Source: Bradyrhizobium nitroreducens
Lineage (GTDB): Bacteria; Pseudomonadota; Alphaproteobacteria; Rhizobiales; Xanthobacteraceae
Direction: 5' to 3'
NCBI RefSeq assembly: GCF_002776695.1
Contig: NZ_LFJC01000003.1
Span: forward strand, 5,921,550 to 5,985,549
Length of the DNA stretch: 64,000 bases
The notes beneath the pieces are model-generated. The model was not told the DNA's origin and did not search any database. It saw nothing but the letters and a program-made list of their open reading frames with translations. Positions 33,038 to 39,838 of the stretch are shown here, in pieces (position 1 is the first letter of the stretch; each line of letters starts with the position of its first letter). Both the position numbers and the translations under genes were made by a program.

Positions 33038-35053
33038 CTAGTCCTTGTTTTCTCGTTCGCGCAAATAGTCTTCCGTCGTACGGGGCGGCGCGCGTTCCGG
33101 AACCCCCTTGAACGGGTCGAATTGTTGCTCGCTCATCGCGACGACACGACAGTCGGCGCACATGCGTAGCACATCGAGGCGCCTGTCGCCGGCCGGGTAC
33201 ATCCAGTGCCGGCCCTCGAGCTTCGCCGCGATCCGATCGATGGTGCTCTTGACGCCGAACGGCTTGCCGCACTGAACGCAAAGCGCGGGCTCTTCTTCCT
33301 TGATGATTTGTGCGGGCGCCCGGCTGGCCCGGAAGTCGATCTGCGGCTTGAGCGTGATGACCTTCTCGGGGCACGTGCTCTGGCACAGGCCGCATTGGAC
33401 GCAGGCGCTTTCGACGAATTTCAGGACCGGGCGTTCCGGGTCGTCGCGTAGCGCGCCGGTCGGACAGGCTGAGACACAGGACAGGCAAAGCGTACAACCG
33501 TCGACGTTGATGCTGACTGCGCCGAGCGGCGCACCCTCGGGCAACGCGATCACATCCGTCGGCGCCGGAGCGAGGCGGTGCAGTTCGCTCAAGGCGAACT
33601 GCAGCAGATCCCGTCGCTTTCCCACCGTCTTGAAGGTCGCGGGTCTGTCGACTGTCGCGACCGGTTCGATCGCTCGGAGCGCTTCGCCCATCACATCCGG
33701 ATCGTCGGTCTCGATCGCGGTTATGCGCGGACCCGCGAACCCAAGGCCAGAAATGATAGGAACGGCGGTTGCGATCGTCTGATACAATCCGGTCACGTCG
33801 TGCTGAGGCCTTGCCCGCAGCAGAAAGCGCACATTCGCCGCGCCATAGGCAAAGGCCGCGACGATGGCCTCGAGTCCGACCTGGGTGATCTCGTTTAAAG
33901 CGAAGGGAAGCACGTTCGCCGGCAAGCCGTCGCCATGGCGCGCCAGCGCGTCGATCAGCGGCGTGCCGTGTTGGCCGTCGTGGATCAGCACGATCGGGCG
34001 GACGCCGCCGGCATCGCGATAGGCCAGCAGCATCGCGCGCAGCCGGTGAAGCTGTGTGTCGGCGGGCGGCAGCGCGTAGGCGGCCGCACCGGTCGGGCAC
34101 GCGGCGGCGCATTGTCCGCATCCGGCGCAGATCTCCGCGTCGATGCTGACGTGATCGCCGGCCGGCGTGATCGCGCCGGTCGGGCACAGATCCAGGCAGC
34201 GGTGGCAGCCGGTCAGCTTGGAGCGCGAGTGCGCGCAGAGCTCGGCGGAGAAGTCGACATATTTCGGCTTGTCGAAACTGCCGACGAGATCTCGCGCCTT
34301 CAGTACGGCGCGCAGCATCGCGGCCGGATCGCCGGGATCGGCGCGCAGATAGCCGTCGCGCAGATCATGGGCCGGAAACAGCGGAGCGTCGCCCGAGATA
34401 TCCAGCAGGAGGTCGCAGCGCGATGTCACGCCGCTCCGGGAGGTCTCGAAGATGAAGCGATCGCGTGAGGAGGGGCGAGGCGGCGCGTAGTCATCGATCG
34501 AAAGCTCGAAGGCGCCAAAATGCCCTTTCGCGTTGCGGATCGTTCCCCTCACGACCGGGAAATCCGTGGCGGGAGGCGTGACGTCGCCGGGCGTTTTCAG
34601 CATGACCGTCACATCAAGGTGATCGGCCAGCAACCTGCCGGCCTCGATCGTCGCTTCGTCGCGTCCATAGATCAGGATGACGCCTTCGCTCGACAGGCTG
34701 ACGAATTGAAATTGCGGCGTGGGCACGGAAGCCGCGGCGAGCAGCGCGGCCATTTTCGGCCCGGCCTGCGTTCCCTCGCTGGACCAGCCGGCCGCCTCGC
34801 GCACGTTCACGAACGCGATCGGATCGGAACGCCCGGCGGATTCCTCGGCAAACAGCGCGGCCTTATGTGTGCAGGCAACCGTCAGCGAGCCTGCCGTCGC
34901 GGTCGCCTTGCGAAAATGATCGAGCTCGGGGCCGCAGAGGTGCCGGAAGGCGGCAATCTCGCTGTCGGGGCATCCGCGCCCGATGGCGCCCGCATCGAGG
35001 CGCATCGTGTCTTCGCACGAGCAGATCAGGATCGTCCTTCTTGGCTGCGCCAG
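33038..35053 (-). CDS. Multi-cluster 4Fe-4S polyferredoxin of the formate dehydrogenase locus
   Basis: A protein of about 671 residues with four ferredoxin-like clusters (CHRCLDLCPTGA, CAGCGQCAAACPTGA, CTLCLSCVSACPTGA, CVQCGLCQSTCPEK) and a C-terminal CVQCGKPFG...CADCR pair resembling a small metal site. The N-terminal part opens with TILICSCEDTMRLD, the usual start of this family (Hdr/FDH-associated iron-sulfur proteins). The ATG inside that motif (35005) would delete it, so the true start is upstream. CTG 35053 has a strong GGGGAGAGG 5 bases before it. It likely relays electrons or aids assembly of the divergently encoded enzyme. Confidence 0.85.
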   Translation of the reverse strand: MAQPRRTILICSCEDTMRLDAGAIGRGCPDSEIAAFRHLCGPELDHFRKATATAGSLTVACTHKAALFAEESAGRSDPIAFVNVREAAGWSSEGTQAGPKMAALLAAASVPTPQFQFVSLSSEGVILIYGRDEATIEAGRLLADHLDVTVMLKTPGDVTPPATDFPVVRGTIRNAKGHFGAFELSIDDYAPPRPSSRDRFIFETSRSGVTSRCDLLLDISGDAPLFPAHDLRDGYLRADPGDPAAMLRAVLKARDLVGSFDKPKYVDFSAELCAHSRSKLTGCHRCLDLCPTGAITPAGDHVSIDAEICAGCGQCAAACPTGAAAYALPPADTQLHRLRAMLLAYRDAGGVRPIVLIHDGQHGTPLIDALARHGDGLPANVLPFALNEITQVGLEAIVAAFAYGAANVRFLLRARPQHDVTGLYQTIATAVPIISGLGFAGPRITAIETDDPDVMGEALRAIEPVATVDRPATFKTVGKRRDLLQFALSELHRLAPAPTDVIALPEGAPLGAVSINVDGCTLCLSCVSACPTGALRDDPERPVLKFVESACVQCGLCQSTCPEKVITLKPQIDFRASRAPAQIIKEEEPALCVQCGKPFGVKSTIDRIAAKLEGRHWMYPAGDRRLDVLRMCADCRVVAMSEQQFDPFKGVPERAPPRTTEDYLRERENKD

Positions 35054-35155
35054 GTTAGCCTCTCCCCAAAAGTCGCGCGGCTCGCGGACTCGCGCCGCTG
35101 TCTCTCCTCGTATAGATATTCCTGATTGGGAAGAAAAGGAAACTGGAGGACGGCG

Positions 35156-35911
35156 CTGTCGCGGACCGCAACGACCCACGCTTCCACGGTGGACCAGATC
35201 AGCCTGCCGCCGCCCTTCACTTTGGTGCGGTTGCGCGAGAGCGGGGATGCTTTTGGCCACGCCTGCCGCACTGCACAGGAGAGCGGTCCAGGGACCCTGG
35301 TGTATGTCGGACGGTTCGACCTTGCTGAGTTCGCCGTGGTGCTCGAGCTCGACGAGCCGCTGCGCACGGCGCGTCGCGCCTTCTACGCCGGCATGGTGGC
35401 GCTGACCGACGCCTTGCGCGCCTATGCGCCGCCGAACAAGCCGGTCACGATCGACTGGCCGGACACCGTCAAGGTCGATGGTGGATTGGTGGGCGGGGGC
35501 CGGCTCGGCTGGCCCGCGTCGGCGCACGAGCACGAGCCGCCCGCGTGGCTGGTGTTTGGCGCCATGATCCGCACCGTGGCGATGACCGACAACGAGCCAG
35601 GGCTGCATCCACTGGCCTCGGCCTTGGACGAGGAAGGTTTTGGCGAGGCTGGCGCCGTGCAGGTGACGGAAGGCTTTGCGCGTCATCTCATGCGGGTGAC
35701 CGACCTCTGGCAGGAGGATGGATTCGAAAGCGTGGCGGGTGATTTCCTCAGCCGGCTGTCGCGTGAGCGCCAGGTGATTCAACGGATCGACGGCAATGGC
35801 GATCTCCTCACGCGCCGGATCGGGGCGGAGGGGACCGAACGGCGCGAACTGGCGCAGGCCCTGTCCGTCCCGACCTGGTTCGACCCAAAGCTCGGAGGGC
35901 CGCGGCTGTGA
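35156..35911 (+). CDS. Biotin/lipoate A/B protein ligase-like protein (FDH accessory)
   Basis: A protein of about 251 residues related to the BPL/LplA/LipB ligase superfamily, in a version without an obvious ATP-lipoate loop. Landmarks are LPPPFTLVRLRESGDAFGHAC, KPVTIDWPDTVKVDGGLVGGG and LVFGAMIRT. No ATG precedes it: TTG 35126 has no ribosome site, whereas CTG 35156 follows GGAGG by 6 bases. It is the first gene of a run of tightly coupled formate dehydrogenase accessory genes. A role in maturation or insertion of a cofactor is inferred from context only. Confidence 0.75.
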   Translation: MSRTATTHASTVDQISLPPPFTLVRLRESGDAFGHACRTAQESGPGTLVYVGRFDLAEFAVVLELDEPLRTARRAFYAGMVALTDALRAYAPPNKPVTIDWPDTVKVDGGLVGGGRLGWPASAHEHEPPAWLVFGAMIRTVAMTDNEPGLHPLASALDEEGFGEAGAVQVTEGFARHLMRVTDLWQEDGFESVAGDFLSRLSRERQVIQRIDGNGDLLTRRIGAEGTERRELAQALSVPTWFDPKLGGPRL

Positions 35912-36453
35912 AGCTGTTGCGCACCATCGCGCTCGATCCGTCCGACACCTTTGTCTTCGAGGTGCCGGCCGAGCCCGGCGAGTGGGCGGTCTCCGGCGCC
36001 TTTCGCTTCTGCGATCAGGATCCCTCAGCCCTTCAGGGCAAGGACCGCTGGGCGTTCCGCGGCGGCTTTCTCGGCCTGCAGTCGTGGGGCTGGTCGACCC
36101 TGGTCCAGATCGTGGAGGCGAGCGAAGCGGATCGAACAGCCGTGGTGGAGCTGTTGGCCAGCCGGCTGGTCGAGCGGTTTGGCGCGCCGGATATCGCGAC
36201 GGCGCGCGTCGCCGCGCAGGAGGAGGTTGCCTTCACCCAGTCGCTCTGCACCCATCCGATCGACACGCTGATCGCGGTGCATCGCACCGCGGTCGATGGC
36301 GACATTCGCGAGGCGTTTCGCACCCTGCAGCGCAAGCAGGGCGTGGCCGGCCACGGCAAGGCGTTCGCCTTCCTCGAGGTCGACGACGAAGATGCGCCGG
36401 CCGACGGCAGTCTCGACCTCGCCGAGCTGAGCCGGGAGGCGAAGCGCCCATGA
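35908..36453 (+). CDS. DUF6505-family protein (FDH accessory)
   Basis: A 181-residue soluble protein of a family seen beside formate dehydrogenase genes in Bradyrhizobium and relatives. It opens MKLLRTIALDPSDTFVFEVP and has GEWAVSGAFRF and a KDRWAFRGGFLGL segment typical of the group. Function unknown. Its start overlaps the ligase-like gene by 4 bases and its stop overlaps the DUF6352 start, so translation is coupled. Confidence 0.8.
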   Translation: MKLLRTIALDPSDTFVFEVPAEPGEWAVSGAFRFCDQDPSALQGKDRWAFRGGFLGLQSWGWSTLVQIVEASEADRTAVVELLASRLVERFGAPDIATARVAAQEEVAFTQSLCTHPIDTLIAVHRTAVDGDIREAFRTLQRKQGVAGHGKAFAFLEVDDEDAPADGSLDLAELSREAKRP

Positions 36454-37460
36454 AGGATTTCTGGATCGCCTGCGGCCATCATCTGCTCGACCGCAATGCG
36501 AGCGGCGGGCTCGTCGTCACCGACGAATTCCTGAAGGCCTATTTTGCGCGCCCCGAACTGATGCCGCCGGACGAGGCCTGCGCGGTCGAACGCCGGTTGC
36601 ATCGGGACATGCTCGCAAACCCGCGGCGGCCGGTCGAAGCGGACGAGATCGCCGCGATGGCGGATGCGGATGCGCGGGAGAATTGGCAGTTCGTGCTGTC
36701 GCTTCGCGATCTTCTGCTGCGCCATCCGACGCTGGAGGCGGCCTATCTCGCGCTGGTCCGCTCCGGGACGAACAGCCTGCCTCCTTTGTTTGTGAATCAT
36801 CTCGTGCACGTCATCATGCGCAATGCGCTGGACGGCTGCGAGGATCCATTCGTGCTTCGCGCCGCCGAATTGTTCTTCCGGCAGCAGCGCATTCTGCCGC
36901 ATGAACAGGCGCTGCTGCTCGGCGATGAAGAGATCGTGGGCGGCCGCAGTCCAACGCCGGTGCTCTCGCTGATGTCGATGCTGCTGGGGGCCGTGACCGA
37001 CGCGCAGCTCGACGTTCTCAGCGAGGAGAGCGCCGACGCCTACTGGCTGCGCAGCGACCAGTTCGACATGGCGCTCGATCTCACGGGCGGAGGAGCGGGC
37101 CCGGCCGCCTTGGCGCAAGTGATCACGCGCTGGATTTCCCACCTGCTCGGGATCGAAGTCGTCGTGGAACCGCTGACGGCGCTGCACAATGCGAAACTGG
37201 CCTGGTATGTCGGCCTCGACGCGGAAGCCACCAGGCTGGGAGACCGGCTGTGGCGGGGCGAAACCCTCGATGAGCGCGACGAGGGGCGGGTGCTCGCGCT
37301 GTTTCGGCTGTCCTTTGCGGACCCGGGCGTGGTCGCGGATGACGTGAAGGGCGAGCCGGTCTATTTGATCCTTGCCATGATGGCGGATCAGAAGGTCCGG
37401 ATGAAGCCGCAGAACCTCTTGACCGGCCTGCCGATCAAGCACCTTGAGGTGGCGACATGA
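36450..37460 (+). CDS. DUF6352-family protein (FDH accessory)
   Basis: A 336-residue protein, mostly helical, starting MKDFWIACGHHLLDRNASGG. The helical middle (about 110-150) includes NSLPPLFVNHLVHVIMRNALDG. It is known from formate dehydrogenase neighbourhoods; biochemical function unknown. The ATGA overlap with the DUF6505 gene and 4-base overlap with the DUF3305 gene place it in one translational unit. Confidence 0.8.
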   Translation: MKDFWIACGHHLLDRNASGGLVVTDEFLKAYFARPELMPPDEACAVERRLHRDMLANPRRPVEADEIAAMADADARENWQFVLSLRDLLLRHPTLEAAYLALVRSGTNSLPPLFVNHLVHVIMRNALDGCEDPFVLRAAELFFRQQRILPHEQALLLGDEEIVGGRSPTPVLSLMSMLLGAVTDAQLDVLSEESADAYWLRSDQFDMALDLTGGGAGPAALAQVITRWISHLLGIEVVVEPLTALHNAKLAWYVGLDAEATRLGDRLWRGETLDERDEGRVLALFRLSFADPGVVADDVKGEPVYLILAMMADQKVRMKPQNLLTGLPIKHLEVAT

Positions 37461-37972
37461 GCCCTGCTGCCGTCCCATTGCAGCGTATTCCCGTGGGTGT
37501 CGTGGTTGAACGGCGCAAATCCAGCTCGCCCTGGGCCGACTACGTCTGGCGAGGTGTCGCCGTGCTGCCGGACGAGCCGGACATGGAGCCGTGGACAGCG
37601 CTGCGCGAGCAGGACGAGGCCACGCTGTTCTACGCGGGACGGGCGACGATCGACCTTTATCGCTCCGAGACCGCGCGGTATCGAGATAATCTGACCTCCG
37701 GAAATCCCGGCATCTGGGTCGTCCTCAGTCCGTCCGAGGGGGCCTGGCCCTATTCGGTCGCCGCGGCGACGGCCGATCCGGCGGAAGGAGAGGCGTTCAC
37801 CGAAGCCGGCGCCAATCTGGTCGAGGCCGTGCCGATGCCGGAGGTCGTGCGCGATGCGATTGAAGGCTTCCTGGCCGAGCACCACGTCGAGCAGGAATTC
37901 GTCAAGCGGAGGCGGCGGCGCGCCGATCCCGAGGCGCTGGCGCGCCGCACTCATGAAGGCGGGCGCGAATGA
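37457..37972 (+). CDS. DUF3305 domain protein (FDH accessory)
   Basis: A 171-residue protein. RIPVGVVVERRKSSSPWADYVWRGVAVLP near the start is the DUF3305 core; a basic C-terminus (KRRRRRADPEAL) follows. Found next to DUF3306 and formate dehydrogenase genes. No membrane segment. Function unknown; the coupling of the genes suggests enzyme maturation. Confidence 0.85.
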   Translation: MSPAAVPLQRIPVGVVVERRKSSSPWADYVWRGVAVLPDEPDMEPWTALREQDEATLFYAGRATIDLYRSETARYRDNLTSGNPGIWVVLSPSEGAWPYSVAAATADPAEGEAFTEAGANLVEAVPMPEVVRDAIEGFLAEHHVEQEFVKRRRRRADPEALARRTHEGGRE

Positions 37973-38667
37973 GGGAGGAGGATTTCCTTTCACGCTGGTC
38001 CCGCCGCAAGCGGGAGGCCAAGGCGGAGACGCCGTCGTCCGAGGCGGCTCCTCCGGTTGAAACCCGTGATGCCCAAGTGCCCTCAAGCGATCCTCGAGAG
38101 CTGTCAGGCGACGAGCAGGGTGAACCGGACATCGACTTGTCAAGCTTGCCGTCGATCGATTCCATCACCGCCGCGACCGACATCACCGCCTTCTTGCGCA
38201 AGGGGATTCCCCAGGAATTGACACGTGCGGCTCTTCGTCGCGCCTGGTCCAGCGATCCCGTCATTCGCGACTTCGTGGGGCTCGCGGAGAACGCGTGGGA
38301 CTTCAACGATCCGACCGCGATGCCCGGCTTCGGGCCGCTCGATTGCTCCGATGCGGAGCTGAGTGCGTTGGTCGATCGCATCGTCGGCGGTGTGCGCCGC
38401 GTCGCTGACAACCTGACGACCGGGGACGCTCTCACCCAGGAAGCCGCGCAAACAGCCGGGTCGGAGCGTGAAATCGACCAGCAAACCCGTTCAGCCGAAG
38501 TGGAACGCGATCCGAGCGTGCGAGATCAAGCCGTGTCGGCCGAACTTCCGCAATCACCTGCTGCACCGCAGAAGGAGATCGCAGAGGTGCTCGTGGCGTT
38601 GCGGCGGCGCAAACACGGCGGCGCTCTTCCCGGCATTACGGACGACGGGTCATCGAACGCCTCGTAA
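37969..38667 (+). CDS. DUF3306 domain protein (FDH accessory)
   Basis: A 232-residue protein beginning EDFLSRWSRRKREAK, the DUF3306 opening. The middle holds a conserved IDLSSLPSIDSITAATDITAFLRKGIP and RAWSSDPVIRDFVGLAENAWDFND (about 75-110). The last 80 residues are acidic and low in structure, with a charged tail. It is the fifth of five genes with 4-base overlaps. Function unknown. The 130 bases after it are A/T-rich and probably carry the promoter of the downstream TorD-FDH genes. Confidence 0.87.
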   Translation: MREEDFLSRWSRRKREAKAETPSSEAAPPVETRDAQVPSSDPRELSGDEQGEPDIDLSSLPSIDSITAATDITAFLRKGIPQELTRAALRRAWSSDPVIRDFVGLAENAWDFNDPTAMPGFGPLDCSDAELSALVDRIVGGVRRVADNLTTGDALTQEAAQTAGSEREIDQQTRSAEVERDPSVRDQAVSAELPQSPAAPQKEIAEVLVALRRRKHGGALPGITDDGSSNAS

Positions 38668-38797
38668 CCCCTGCGTTCCATCGTCCCGACCAAAGAATAT
38701 AGCTTAAGGCTATGGGAGAGATTGACCACCTCAGATCGGGGAACTAGTTTTGATTCACTCTAAATAGTCAGCACTTGGCTCGGGATGGGAGGTCCAC

Positions 38798-39580
38798 GTG
38801 CGTGATGAGGGCCTTGATCGCGCGATCGGTGCTGCGGGTGGCGTAGCCGAGCTTGCCCGCAGGATCGGCATCAGCCAACCGTCCGTCTCGAGCTGGAGCA
38901 GGGTGCCGGCACAGCGGGTCATTGCGGTCGAGAGCGTGACCGGCGTGCCGCGCCGCGAGCTTCGACCCGACCTCTACGGTAGCGAGTTGACCTTGCCGGA
39001 CGATGCCATCGATCCCGTCGATGCGGCGCGCGCAGCGGAATACGCGCTGCTCGCCACATTGCTGTCTGCAGCCCCGTCCAGCACATTGCTCGACCGGCTT
39101 TCCGAATTGAACGGGGATGACACGCCGCTCGGACGCGTGCATGCGATGCTGGCGGAAGCCGCGTCGAATTCCATGTTGGCCGACGTCGAGCGCGAACATT
39201 TCGATCTGTTCATAGGTCTCGGGCGCGGCGAATTGCTGCCCTATGCATCCTACTATCTGACCGGCTTTCTCAATGAACGTCCGCTGTCGCGGCTGCGTGC
39301 TGATCTCGCGACGCTCGGCATCGAGCGCGTCGAGAGCAATTTCGAGCCGGAGGATCACGCCGCGACGTTGTGCGAGATCATGGCCGGCCTGGCCTCCGGC
39401 CGTTTTCCGGCGTCGGTCGAAGCGCAACGCGCCTTCTTCGAAAAACACCTGTCGCCGTGGATGACGCGCATGTTCGCCGACATGGAGAACACGGAGAGGG
39501 CGAAATTCTATCGTGCGGTCGGGGCGGTCGGCCGCGTGTTCATGGACATCGAGACTGAGGCATTCACGTTTACGAACTGA
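38798..39580 (+). CDS. TorD/DmsD-type chaperone with N-terminal YdaS/Cro helix-turn-helix
   Basis: A 260-residue fusion. Residues about 5-55 form a Cro/YdaS-like DNA-binding fold (AAGGVAELARRIGISQPSVSSW, then RVPAQRVIAVESVTGVPR). The rest (about 75-255) is a TorD-family chaperone, which binds a twin-arginine signal and proofreads molybdoenzyme folding (LLPYASYYLTGFLNERPL, EPEDHAATLCEIMAGL). It starts at GTG after GGGAGG. Next to fdhA it should chaperone that subunit. The extra helix-turn-helix suggests the chaperone may also report assembly status to transcription; that link is inference. Confidence 0.88.
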   Translation: MRDEGLDRAIGAAGGVAELARRIGISQPSVSSWSRVPAQRVIAVESVTGVPRRELRPDLYGSELTLPDDAIDPVDAARAAEYALLATLLSAAPSSTLLDRLSELNGDDTPLGRVHAMLAEAASNSMLADVEREHFDLFIGLGRGELLPYASYYLTGFLNERPLSRLRADLATLGIERVESNFEPEDHAATLCEIMAGLASGRFPASVEAQRAFFEKHLSPWMTRMFADMENTERAKFYRAVGAVGRVFMDIETEAFTFTN

Positions 39581-39610
39581 TCGACTTCGCGTCGGTCCGG
39601 GAGAGATGCG

Positions 39611-39826
39611 ATGAAGGACGAAAAGCAAGTGAAAGTCGGCCGGCGTGACTTCCTGCGCAAGGTCGGCGTCGGCACGGTCGGCGCCGGCGCGACACTGGCG
39701 ACGCCGTTGATCTCCTCCACGTCCGCGCAAGCCGACAGTGAGAGCAACGACGAGAAGCGGAAGGCTCGCTACAAGGAGACCGACCACGTCAAGACGTATT
39801 ATCGCGTCAATCGTTATCCTGCCTGA
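39611..39826 (+). CDS. Small Tat-signal protein of the formate dehydrogenase operon
   Basis: A 71-residue protein with a twin-arginine signal (GRRDFLRKVGVGTVGAGATL, about 10-30) and an acidic-basic hydrophilic tail, KRKARYKETDHVKTYYRVNRYP. Short proteins of this type precede FdhA in many proteobacterial FDH operons and may be a small enzyme subunit or assembly factor. It begins 30 bases after the chaperone gene and ends 12 bases before the alpha subunit. Confidence 0.82.
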   Translation: MKDEKQVKVGRRDFLRKVGVGTVGAGATLATPLISSTSAQADSESNDEKRKARYKETDHVKTYYRVNRYPA

Positions 39827-39838
39827 GGGGAGGCGGCC

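Noticed and set aside
38745..38760. FNR-like site before the TorD gene (TTGATTCACTCTAA)
   Set aside because: The right half is CTAA, not TCAA, so it does not meet the TTGA-N6-TCAA pattern used for the other boxes.
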